Of a stretch of 60,917 nucleotides of DNA, positions 1 through 7,095 are shown piece by piece. Position 1 is the first letter of the stretch; every line of letters begins with the position of its first letter. The notes under the pieces were generated by a model. That model did no database searches. It worked only from the letters and a program-made list of their open reading frames with translations, and was not told the DNA's origin. A program made the position numbers and the translations under genes. Source of the DNA: Candidatus Fusicatenibacter intestinigallinarum (GTDB lineage Bacteria; Bacillota; Clostridia; Lachnospirales; Lachnospiraceae); NCBI GenBank assembly GCA_019119555.1, contig DWWU01000011.1, forward strand, positions 1 through 60,917. The letters are read 5' to 3'.

Positions 1-1
1 G

Positions 2-82
2 AGGATCTGCTCTGCCAATGGCGGCCTTCCTCCCATGGTAAAACGCAGGCAGTACTATGAGGCTTTGGAGGTGGCTGCATAG
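2..82 (+). pseudogene. Possible 3' end of a truncated or window-cut gene
   Basis: An open frame enters from the left edge and ends with TAG at 80-82, giving 26 residues that end in RRQYYEALEVAA. The composition looks protein-like, but I do not recognise the family. The upstream part lies outside the window, so it may be an intact gene's C-terminus or a remnant. The following 160 bp up to the ABC transporter gene hold no convincing gene. Confidence 0.2.
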
Positions 83-246
83 TCAGTGATATCCTTGAGA
101 AAAATGTGTCAACTAATCTTGACAATATCATCCGGACAGAGATATCATAGGTACTGTGTTGTCTTCCGCCTGAAACGGGCTGCATAAAAGGAAATTCCAA
201 AATCAGAAAAACATTATGCTGAGGACACAGGAAAAGGAGAGGGGAA

Positions 247-1863
247 ATGAAACCTGCAAAAAAATATTACGTTTTTGCCGCGGGGCTGATTCTTTTTTCG
301 GCTTTGCTGGCATTTTTCAATACCGCGCAGCCGGTGATTGTTGAGCAGTTTATCAATCATCTGAATGCATCGAAAGAAACGTTGGCTTTCTGGCTTGTCA
401 TGTACTTTGTTTCGTTTGCGGCGATTCTGCTGATTGAACTGTGCAGGAAGCTTCTGGAGGCCAGATATTCAGCAAGTCTGAAGGACTGGCTGCGCAGAAA
501 GGTCAGCGACGGGGTTCTTGGACTTGGCGCTGAAGCATTCACGGAGCGTGCGCCGCAGGAATATATCTCGGTGATGAACAATGATGTTCCGGTTGTTGTG
601 GAAGATTATTATCTGAAGATCACAAACATTATTTTTCAGCTCCTGTCTATCTTGTTCAGTTGTACGGTTCTGACCAGAATTTATTTTCCGCTGGCGATCG
701 TATCAGCGGCGACCAGTATCCTGATTGCGGTGATCCCATTTTTGTTTAAAACAAGACTTCAGACGAGAAGAGAAAAAAGTCTGGACAGCATCGGAGCATT
801 CAATGTGAAGTTTTCCGATGTGGTTTTCGGACATTCAGAAATACGGATTCAGCAGATCGGAACGGCGATCCGTAGAATTGTCAGTCTGGCGTCTGAAGAC
901 AGCGCGAAAAAAGAGTTTGACTATGAAAGAACACAGAGTTATTCGGAGATTGTTATCGGGTGTGTGTCCTTCCTCGGTACGTTTCTGATTATCGCGCTGG
1001 GAGGCATCCAGGTGTATCTTGGAAATCTGGATGTGGGAAGTATGTTTGCGGCATATCAGCTGTCGGATCAGCTGGTAGGCCCTGTCCTCGGAATTTCCAC
1101 CGCTCTGAACACGGTGGTGGCTTCGGCCAGAATCAGAGAGAAGCTGGCCGGCTTTGTGGGGACGAAAGAGACTCCGCAGGAGGAGACTCTGCCGGCGCAG
1201 CCCGGTATCAATGGAAAAGAGCTTCAGACGATTGAAATCAGCGACCTCACGCTGAAACGCGGGGAACGATATATTTTCAGGAACTATTTCTGCAAATTTG
1301 AAAAGAACAGAAAATATCTGGTGGTCGGACAGAACGGGAGCGGAAAGAGTACGCTGATGCATCTGATTGCCGGCGATTTTGCCGGAAAGAATGCGGAAAT
1401 CAGCGGACAGGTCAAAGTCAACGGTGTCGACCGGAAGCTGGTGCCGGACCGGGAATTTTTCGGAGAGGTGACGATCCTGTCCCAGGTTCCTTATCTGTTT
1501 TCCGGCACGGCAGAGGAGAATCTCACGCTGTTCGGCACCCTGGATATGAAAGAAATGAAAACGCTGTCTGCGTTGTCCAACGATACGCTTCAGAAGCTTT
1601 TTGACGGGCGCCGGGAGATTTCCAATGAAAGCAATGAAATTTCCAACGGCGAGCGTGAAAAGATTGCGCTGCTCCGTGCGCTGATGAAACATTCGAAATG
1701 GCTGATTCTGGATGAAGCGACGGCGGCGCTGGATAAAAAGAGTAAAAGAGACTTCGAGGAGTATCTGCTCAGCAGAGAAGACCTGACTGTGATTCATATC
1801 TCTCACACCTGCGGGGAAGAGGATATGGACAGGTATGACGAAGTTCTGAGAATCGGAGAATGA
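247..1863 (+). CDS. ABC exporter half-transporter (permease fused to ATPase)
   Basis: A 538-residue fused exporter. Hydrophobic helices in residues 1-300 form the membrane domain, followed by a nucleotide-binding domain. Walker A is GQNGSGKST (361-369), the Q-loop lies near 411-420, Walker B is WLILDE (485-490) and the switch histidine is H520. The signature motif is ISNGE (465-469) instead of the usual LSGGQ, so it is degenerate but keeps the key glycine. The start is supported by AAAGGAG just upstream. No substrate can be inferred, because there is no peptidase domain and no precursor peptide next to it. Its last 90 bp are duplicated about 1 kb downstream, beyond a phage-tail remnant and hicAB. 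Confidence 0.85.
   Translation: MKPAKKYYVFAAGLILFSALLAFFNTAQPVIVEQFINHLNASKETLAFWLVMYFVSFAAILLIELCRKLLEARYSASLKDWLRRKVSDGVLGLGAEAFTERAPQEYISVMNNDVPVVVEDYYLKITNIIFQLLSILFSCTVLTRIYFPLAIVSAATSILIAVIPFLFKTRLQTRREKSLDSIGAFNVKFSDVVFGHSEIRIQQIGTAIRRIVSLASEDSAKKEFDYERTQSYSEIVIGCVSFLGTFLIIALGGIQVYLGNLDVGSMFAAYQLSDQLVGPVLGISTALNTVVASARIREKLAGFVGTKETPQEETLPAQPGINGKELQTIEISDLTLKRGERYIFRNYFCKFEKNRKYLVVGQNGSGKSTLMHLIAGDFAGKNAEISGQVKVNGVDRKLVPDREFFGEVTILSQVPYLFSGTAEENLTLFGTLDMKEMKTLSALSNDTLQKLFDGRREISNESNEISNGEREKIALLRALMKHSKWLILDEATAALDKKSKRDFEEYLLSREDLTVIHISHTCGEEDMDRYDEVLRIGE
1772..1861 (+). repeat. 90-bp direct repeat, copy 1 (3' end of the ABC exporter gene)
   Basis: This segment encodes the last 30 or so residues of the ABC exporter. 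It recurs at 2752-2842 with two substitutions and one inserted base. The pair brackets the tail-protein remnant and hicAB. Confidence 0.85.
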
Positions 1864-1867
1864 TACG

Positions 1868-2035
1868 GTGAGGAAGAAAGATCTGGTCATTGCGGACGGC
1901 GAAACATGTACGGTGACTCGGCAGGGCGCTAATAAATATCCGGAGACAGATTTTTGGGAGTTCCCGTCGCTGTTGCCGGGAGAGAATCAGATTACAACTG
2001 CGGATCTGATGACGCTGAATATTATGATTCATTGA
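1868..2035 (+). pseudogene. Remnant of a phage tail protein C-terminus (Dit-like)
   Basis: A 55-residue frame (GTG 1868, TGA 2033) ends in a Tyr-Pro, aspartate-rich and LLPGENQITT region. This resembles the C-terminal tip of siphophage distal-tail/'phage tail family' proteins, where a PGENTI-type turn precedes the last strand. The rest of the gene is missing, and the frame starts only a few bases after the ABC exporter stop. I infer a relic of a deleted prophage. The assignment rests on motif memory only. Confidence 0.4.
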
Positions 2036-2048
2036 ATACATAAAAGTA

Positions 2049-2077
2049 TTGACATACGTATTAATACGTGCTACGAT
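2049..2077 (+). promoter_or_regulatory. hicA promoter with palindromic operator
   Basis: TTGACA (2049-2054) and TACGAT (2072-2077) are separated by exactly 17 bp. The spacer contains a perfect 14-bp palindrome, ACGTATTAATACGT (2056-2069), ideally placed for a ribbon-helix-helix repressor such as the HicB C-terminus. AAAGGAGA at 2093-2100 then serves the hicA start. Confidence 0.75.
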
Positions 2078-2108
2078 GATGCCATGATAAGGAAAGGAGA
2101 TACATAAG

Positions 2109-2297
2109 ATGCCAATGAGTCCAAAGGAGATGATAAAGCTCCTGAAGAAGAATGGTTTCCGGGAAGTCGGGCAGAATGGATCACATGTAAAGCTTGAAAA
2201 CACGGAGATCAAACGAACGGTAATCGTTCCTTATCACTCTAAAGACCTGAAAAAGGGATTGGAGCAGGCAATATTAAAACAGGCGGGGCTTAGATAG
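2109..2297 (+). CDS. hicA: HicA family toxin (mRNA interferase)
   Basis: A 62-residue protein with the YcfA/HicA double-stranded-RNA-binding fold signature: an N-terminal KEMIKLLKKNGF helix, then the GSHVK segment with the catalytic histidine H26, and a closing helix with KKGLEQAILKQAGL. HicA toxins cleave mRNA and are neutralised by HicB. The length matches the family and all core residues are present, so it is probably intact. It is followed 29 bp later by hicB, giving the toxin-first order typical of hicAB. A promoter with a palindromic operator lies just upstream. Confidence 0.9.
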   Translation: MPMSPKEMIKLLKKNGFREVGQNGSHVKLENTEIKRTVIVPYHSKDLKKGLEQAILKQAGLR

Positions 2298-2326
2298 CCC
2301 AGCCGCCTGAAAGGGAGGTATCACGC

Positions 2327-2716
2327 ATGGATCGATTGTTTTATCCGGCTGTTTTTCACAGAGCGGAAGAGGGCGGTTTTTGGGTAACGTTTCCGGATAT
2401 TCCGGAATGCATGACGCAGGGAGACGATATGCAGCAGGCTTATGAAATGGCTGTAGATGCACTGGGGCTTTCCCTGACGACAATGGAAGAGAACAAGGAA
2501 GAGCTTCCGAAAGCGTCAGAACCGGAAGATATCAACACAGAAGATGGTTTTCTGGTAGTCGTACAGTTTGATCTTGCAGAGTACCGGCGGAAACATTGTT
2601 CACGCGCCGTGAAAAAAACTCTGAGCATCCCGGAGTGGCTGAATGATGCGGCGGTAAAATCCGGAGTAAACTTTTCCCAGGTTCTCCAGGAAGCATTGTT
2701 GGAAAAAGTAAAGTAA
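2327..2716 (+). CDS. hicB: HicB family antitoxin
   Basis: A 129-residue antitoxin. Residues 1-55 carry the HicB fold (FYPAVFHRAEEGGFWVTFPD, then PECMTQGDD), which binds and blocks HicA. The C-terminal 40 residues (KKTLSIPEWLNDAAVKSG onward) match a ribbon-helix-helix DNA-binding domain. It therefore should both neutralise the toxin and repress the operon through the palindrome at 2056-2069. GGGAGG precedes the start. A strong hairpin terminator follows directly. Confidence 0.9.
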   Translation: MDRLFYPAVFHRAEEGGFWVTFPDIPECMTQGDDMQQAYEMAVDALGLSLTTMEENKEELPKASEPEDINTEDGFLVVVQFDLAEYRRKHCSRAVKKTLSIPEWLNDAAVKSGVNFSQVLQEALLEKVK

Positions 2717-2719
2717 GAG

Positions 2720-2751
2720 AAAAAGCACCTGCTACCCGGCGGGTGCTTTTT
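2720..2751 (+). terminator. Rho-independent terminator of hicAB
   Basis: AAAAAGCACC and GGTGCTTTTT form the stem, followed directly by the second copy of the 90-bp direct repeat. Confidence 0.85.
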
Positions 2752-2842
2752 GCAGAGAAGACCTGACCGTGATTCATATCTCTCACACCTGCGGAGAAGA
2801 AGGATATGGACAGGTATGACGAAGTTCTGAGAATCGGAGAAT
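2752..2842 (+). pseudogene. Second copy of the ABC exporter 3' end (direct repeat copy 2)
   Basis: It matches 1772-1861 except for two silent changes (ACT/ACC Thr, GGG/GGA Gly), a TAA instead of TGA stop, and one inserted A that shifts the frame. Because the substitutions are synonymous, this copy evolved as coding sequence before it decayed. It is either the tail of a lost paralogue or the far attachment site of an element that came from a host with a diverged allele. Confidence 0.8.
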
Positions 2843-2845
2843 AAT

Positions 2846-2938
2846 GCAGCAGAACATAAAGATCCGGACAGCCCTGCCTACGGAACCGTTGTATTTCACG
2901 GTTATCTGGCGGCGATGGTGGAGCATGCGCTGGCATAA
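2846..2938 (+). pseudogene. Short coding remnant, family unknown
   Basis: An open stretch ends at TAA 2936-2938 and reads AAEHKDPDSPAYGTVVFHGY and a further 10 residues. It looks like the C-terminus of a real protein but has no start of its own. It directly abuts direct-repeat copy 2. I do not recognise the family. Confidence 0.25.
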
Positions 2939-2977
2939 TCCGCTTTTATGTCCGTGATGCAGACGAGAGGAAAACTT

Positions 2978-3010
2978 TATATAACAGGGAACACAGTTTC
3001 CTGCTGCATA
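2978..3010. repeat. Minor repeat E (TATAACAGG hairpin), partial copy
   Basis: TATAACAGGGAACACAGTTT recurs, nearly identical and with a complete inverted repeat, at 33038-33074. The right arm is degraded here. Confidence 0.5.
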
Positions 3011-3015
3011 AAAAT

Positions 3016-3048
3016 ACAGAAAAACCTGCCGCCGGCAGGTTTTTCTGT
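3016..3048. terminator. Bidirectional terminator
   Basis: A near-perfect 33-bp palindrome, ACAGAAAAACCTGCCG with its complement, has A- and T-runs on both sides. It ends the leftward transcript of the Gly/Pro-rich protein gene. Confidence 0.8.
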
Positions 3049-3060
3049 ATTCCGGGACAA

Positions 3061-3318
3061 TCAGATCAATGCGGCAATGCCCATGACAAGCAAAGCGATC
3101 ATTCCGCCTGCCCCCAGTACATACATAAGGCAGCCCGGCAGACAACAGCCCCGTCGATAACCGCCGCCCCAGCCGTGTCCCGGCGGTGGTGGCGGCGGCC
3201 CCGGTCTTCGGCCGCGCGGCGGTCCGCCCATTCCGCCCGGTCTGCGTGGTCCGCCCATTCCTCCAGGGCCTCTGCCGCCCGGCCCTCCTGGCCCCCGACG
3301 TCCTCCTGGTCCTGGCAT
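3061..3318 (-). CDS. Small Gly/Pro/Arg-rich single-pass membrane protein
   Basis: I choose the ATG at 3318 (85 residues) because AGGAGGG lies 6-7 nt upstream of it. An upstream in-frame ATG at 3345 has no such site. Residues 1-50 are almost entirely Gly, Pro, Arg and Met (PGGPGG, RRPGG and PPPPPPGHGWGGG runs). Then come RRGCCLPGCL and one hydrophobic helix to the C-terminus (MYVLGAGGMIALLVMGIAAL). The arginine-rich N-terminus is predicted cytoplasmic. The CCLPGC cysteines sit at the membrane face and could be acylated or bind metal, which is speculation. I know no function for it. It ends at the bidirectional terminator. Confidence 0.6.
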   Translation of the reverse strand: MPGPGGRRGPGGPGGRGPGGMGGPRRPGGMGGPPRGRRPGPPPPPPGHGWGGGYRRGCCLPGCLMYVLGAGGMIALLVMGIAALI

Positions 3319-3403
3319 AGCAATCCCTCCTGTCTGTGCTTCCAAGACAAATCGTTGTCTCGGTTAAAATAAATATTAACAGATATTTATCTGTATCATA
3401 ACA

Positions 3404-3470
3404 TAAAATGATGCCAGGGTCAAAAGGTCATGCTTGTATGAAAAAGCATGACTTTGGAACCCGCAAAAAC
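3404..3470. repeat. Minor repeat F, variant copy
   Basis: ATGATGCCAGGGTCAAAA matches the left arm of the hairpin at 14178-14217. Here the right arm is replaced by another stem, GTCATGCTT/AAGCATGAC. Confidence 0.4.
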
Positions 3471-3498
3471 ATGAGATAGCGGGATTGTTACGCGGAAT

Positions 3499-4272
3499 TT
3501 AATAGCCGATCATGGGAATGGAGACAGGTTCTTCGTCAAAAGGTTTCTGTTCGCCATTTTTCACTGCATAAAGCACTTCCGAGGATTTCTTCACGGCCTC
3601 CATGAGCTCCGGATACGGCTGCATACATACGTCCACCATTCCGATCTGATAGTTTTCTCCGTCAAATCTTCCAAGGCAGAACTGGTCGTTGTACTGGAAC
3701 CAGTGGGCGCCGACGCCGCAGGGATGAGCCACCGCGTGTTCCACATAATACCGCCACATCCGGGCCCGTTCCTTCTGGTTTTTGACGCCTTTCAGTCCCG
3801 TGGCAGGCAGACCGCGGTCCAGGGCGCCGCAGTGGTATTCTCCAAGCAGAATCGGCAGATCGACGCCTGCGTTTTTCACAAAATCCATATCGGTCGAGGA
3901 ATCGAAATCGTAGCAGTTGATGGAGAATACGTCGAAATATTCCCAGCCGACCATCATATCGGGATTATCTGCTTTCTCTGTCTGAGCTTCCTCCATCTCA
4001 TCAGGCACAGAGCCGTAAATGCCCGTCTGATCCGACTTCGTATCAGAGGGATATGCTTCCTGAAGCTTCGGAATTAACCCGGAAATCGCATTTTCCGTTT
4101 CGAAAGCGAAGGAGATTCTCACCAGCCCGTAATTTGGGTCAAAGGCAAGCGTAGTCTGTGCGTTTTCACCGAAAAAACCTCTTCTTTGTCCTGCCCTCAG
4201 TTGACATTTTCAATCGGTGGTTTCCAGTTGTAAACGTTGTCCGTTTCTTCCTGGGCATGGTATCCGTTCTTT
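3499..4272 (-). pseudogene. Broken glycoside hydrolase (agarase/beta-galactosidase-like) C-terminal part
   Basis: The intact frame (3499-4122) holds 207 residues of a TIM-barrel glycosidase C-terminus. It includes LPILLGEYHCG, in which the Glu sits where the nucleophile of clan GH-A enzymes lies, and GVGAHWFQYNDQ near the barrel end. Reading upstream, the frame continues through ENAQTTLAFDPNYG. After that the coding sense jumps to another frame (KNGYHAQEETDNVYNWKPP), interrupted by TGA near 4200. At least one frameshift and one stop separate the parts, and the N-terminal half is absent. Family members are usually over 600 residues. It is non-functional as read; the exact GH family is uncertain. 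Confidence 0.6.
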
Positions 4273-4743
4273 CCCCTGAAACGGAATCAATGGTGCCTGC
4301 TCGCCGCTGCGGCGACAGACAGGGATATACTCTCGCGGTATTCCACAGCAATCCTCTGATTAAATCATATATATGGAAAATATATCTGTCAATTATAATA
4401 TTTTCATATATTTTACTGTCTTTTACTGTCTGCGGCAGTGTTCCGCAGGAGATAAGCAGGAAAGAACGGAGTTCCGCAAGACGTTTCAGATGTAACTGCT
4501 CAGTCAGTTGAATAATTACGCTGAAATACAGAAAAAGTCGCTGAATTCCATTGACTTTTTCTGCGAAGAGAATAGAATAAAAAACAAGGATGGCTGTTCC
4601 GTGTTGGAGATCTCACAGGACAACAGGGATACAGTAAGTAAAAGATTTTTTTGAGGGGGGAGTCGGGTGAAGACAGAATTGTAATCAGGAACTGCAAATT
4701 GGAAAGTGGAAAGCTGCAAAAGAGGTGCTGTATCTGTTTCAGA

Positions 4744-4873
4744 GTGTTTCAGCCCACTGAACTGTTACGGCATCCGGCCATTGAAAATTGCTTCGCGATG
4801 GGCCGGATGCCCGCAGACTCTGTGTTTTCATACGGTCTGTGCAGTGAATGCACAGACCTGGCTGAACTGTAAC
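4744..4873 (+). repeat. RPT element, full-length, forward
   Basis: Module A (TTCAGCCCACTGAACTGTTAC), module B (GGCATCCGGCC ... TTGCTTCGCGA ... GGCCGGATGCC) and module C (GGTCTGTGCA GTGAA TGCACAGACC), closing with GGCTGAACTGTAAC. It is one of the two best reference copies. Confidence 0.9.
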
Positions 4874-5107
4874 TTCAGAGTACAGTTTTATCTTTGTGCC
4901 TTTTGCGAAACAGCGGTGATTTGTATTACAAGGAGTCTGAACGACGACGCCCCTGTCGGGAGAATTCAATTCTTTTCTTGAATAGATGGAGATCTGAACG
5001 GAGGATCTTCTGTGCGCTGCCGCCATGCCGGATATGGACGAAAAACCGGATTGTGCGGGACGCGCCGGAAAACCGGTGAAAAAAGAATGCCGGATAAAAC
5101 GGGGATA

Positions 5108-5136
5108 GTTTCAGTTCAGTCGGCTGAACTGTAATC
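5108..5136. repeat. RPT module A
   Basis: The palindrome TTCAGTTCAGTCGGCTGAAC runs into TGTAA, between a decayed region and a terminator-like hairpin. Confidence 0.75.
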
Positions 5137-5148
5137 AGGGATACTGTC

Positions 5149-5186
5149 AGGATCATGCGCTGTGTTTGCGGCCGCATGGTCCTTTT
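5149..5186 (+). terminator. Terminator or attenuator upstream of the ABC exporter pair
   Basis: AGGATCATGCG pairs with CGCATGGTCCT and is followed by TTTTT. It lies 60 bp before the exporter gene, so it may end an upstream transcript or attenuate the operon. Confidence 0.55.
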
Positions 5187-5247
5187 TGTATGCCGGAATA
5201 CCTGGAATTGTTCCGGCCGGACTGCAGCGAAATAGAAAGGAATTTTT

Positions 5248-7095
5248 ATGCGTACAACAAATTCAAAAGCCGCAGAGGAGGCTGACAGCAAAAGAAAGAA
5301 GGATCCGTATACTTTCTGGAATACGCTGATCTTTCTGCTGAAAGGAATCCGCAGCAGTGATCCGAAGCTGCTGGTATTTATGATCGTGGAGGCTGTCTGT
5401 ACCGTTGTCACTCCGTATCTGGGAATGTATCTTCCGAAATTCGGCGTGGATCTTGTGACGGAGCAGGCGGATCCGAAGCGGGCGGTTTTTCTTCTGGGAG
5501 GGATCACCGCTGCCATGGCAATCTCCCAGATGGCGCAGCGGGCGCAGACGATGCTGCATGACCGTCTGCGCAGCCATTATCGAAACCGCCTGTTTGCGAA
5601 GACCCTGGAATGTGATTATGAACATGTAGAGAGCGCCGAGTGGCAGAAACGGTATCAGGAGGCAAGGGAAATGAGCGTCAACTGGGGAGAGTGGTCTGGA
5701 ACCACACTGATGTCCCAGGGCGCGGTAAAGACGTTTGCCGCCGTTTTCAGCTTCTTCCTGTACGGCTCCATCCTTGCGGAGCTGAATCCATGGCTGCTGC
5801 TTCTGCTGGTCGGACTGTCGATGGTGCATTTTCTGGCGCTGCGCCGGGCCCAGAAGCATGAAGTGGACCGGATTCTGGAACGGAGCGGAATCCAGCACGG
5901 ACGGTGGTATTTCCGGACGAAGGCCTCGGACGTCAATCTGGGAAAGGATCTCCGGCTCTATGAGATGGCCGGGTGGATCCGGGGATATTTTCACCATTAC
6001 CGGGACGCGCATTTCCGTCTCCGCCAGGATGTTCAGAATCATTTCTATCAGGCGGCGCTGGTAAAGGCGGCGACATTGTTTCTCCGGGACGGTGTGGCGT
6101 ATCTGTACTTTCTGTGGATGGCCTGCGGCGGAAGGATCACGGCGGGAGATTTTGTCCTGGCATGCAGCGCCGTGGCTTCGTTTTCCGCTCTGGTGACCCA
6201 GGTATCCGACAGTGTCGGTCAGATGTTTCAGGCGCTGCCGCCGCTGAAACGGATGCGGGCGTATCTGGACGCGGCGGATGAGCCGGAACCGGACCCTGCG
6301 GCGGCGCTTCCTGCGAGAGGAACGCCAATTTCCGTGGAATTCCGGGACGTCACCTTTTCCTACGATCAGAAAGCGCCTGTGCTGGATCATTTCAGCCTGA
6401 AGATCCGACCGGGAGAGAAGCTGGCGCTTGTGGGCGTCAACGGCGCGGGAAAGACGACGATCATCAAGCTGCTGTGCGGATTTTATCATCCGACCGGCGG
6501 GGAGATTCTGGTCAACGGGACAGACGTCAGAAACTATAAGAAAGAAGATCTGTGGCAGCTGATCGCTCCGGTGTTCCAGGAGGCGACAATCCTTCCGTTT
6601 ACGATCGCGGAGAATGTTTCCCTGCAGCCGGAGCAGGCGACGGATCATTCGAAGGTGAGAGAATGCCTGGAGACTGTCGGCCTGTGGGAAAAGGTACAGT
6701 CCCTTCCGTCGGGAATGGATACCGGGATGATGCGTCTGGAGGAGGACGAAGGGATCATGCTTTCCGGAGGTCAGAAACAGAAGCTTCTTATGGCCCGGGC
6801 GCTGTACAAGGACGCTCCGCTGCTGTTTTTTGACGAGCCGACGGCGGCGCTGGATCCCATCGCGGAGAGCGAGACGTACGAACAGTTTCATCAGTTGTCC
6901 GGGGACAAGACGGCAGTGTATATCTCCCACCGGCTGGCGAGCACCCGTTTCTGCAGCCGTGTGGTGCTGCTGGAAAACGGTCAGGTTCGGGCGAGCGGGA
7001 CGCATGAGGAGCTGCTGAGAAGCTGTCCTGCCTACGCGGAGATGTTCCGGGTACAGAGCCGGTATTACAGAAAAGAAGAGGAGGCGGTTTTATGA
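5248..7095 (+). CDS. ABC exporter half-transporter, first of a pair
   Basis: A 615-residue permease-ATPase fusion. A membrane domain spans roughly 35-330. The ATPase has Walker A GVNGAGKTT (396-404), a Q-loop FQE near 443, signature LSGGQ (505-509), Walker B LLFFDE (525-530) and switch H561. All motifs are canonical, so it should be catalytically competent. It overlaps the next gene by ATGA (7092-7095), implying translational coupling and a heterodimer of the two halves. Substrates of such pairs are peptides, lipids or drugs; none is indicated here. AGAAAGGAATTT precedes the ATG. Confidence 0.9.
   Translation: MRTTNSKAAEEADSKRKKDPYTFWNTLIFLLKGIRSSDPKLLVFMIVEAVCTVVTPYLGMYLPKFGVDLVTEQADPKRAVFLLGGITAAMAISQMAQRAQTMLHDRLRSHYRNRLFAKTLECDYEHVESAEWQKRYQEAREMSVNWGEWSGTTLMSQGAVKTFAAVFSFFLYGSILAELNPWLLLLLVGLSMVHFLALRRAQKHEVDRILERSGIQHGRWYFRTKASDVNLGKDLRLYEMAGWIRGYFHHYRDAHFRLRQDVQNHFYQAALVKAATLFLRDGVAYLYFLWMACGGRITAGDFVLACSAVASFSALVTQVSDSVGQMFQALPPLKRMRAYLDAADEPEPDPAAALPARGTPISVEFRDVTFSYDQKAPVLDHFSLKIRPGEKLALVGVNGAGKTTIIKLLCGFYHPTGGEILVNGTDVRNYKKEDLWQLIAPVFQEATILPFTIAENVSLQPEQATDHSKVRECLETVGLWEKVQSLPSGMDTGMMRLEEDEGIMLSGGQKQKLLMARALYKDAPLLFFDEPTAALDPIAESETYEQFHQLSGDKTAVYISHRLASTRFCSRVVLLENGQVRASGTHEELLRSCPAYAEMFRVQSRYYRKEEEAVL

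Larger units (their letters stand above)
4273..5247. other. Long intergenic region with RPT copies, no gene seen
   Basis: About 975 bp without a credible gene. It holds an AT-rich stretch (4360-4430), a decayed RPT module A (4492-4520), a full RPT (4744-4873), another module A (5108-5136) and a terminator-like hairpin (5149-5186). A 26-residue ATG frame near 5026 is probably fortuitous. Confidence 0.6.

Noticed and set aside
5263-7005. 580-codon frame antisense to the first exporter of the pair
   Set aside because: The sense strand encodes a canonical ABC exporter with every motif, so the antisense frame is a shadow.
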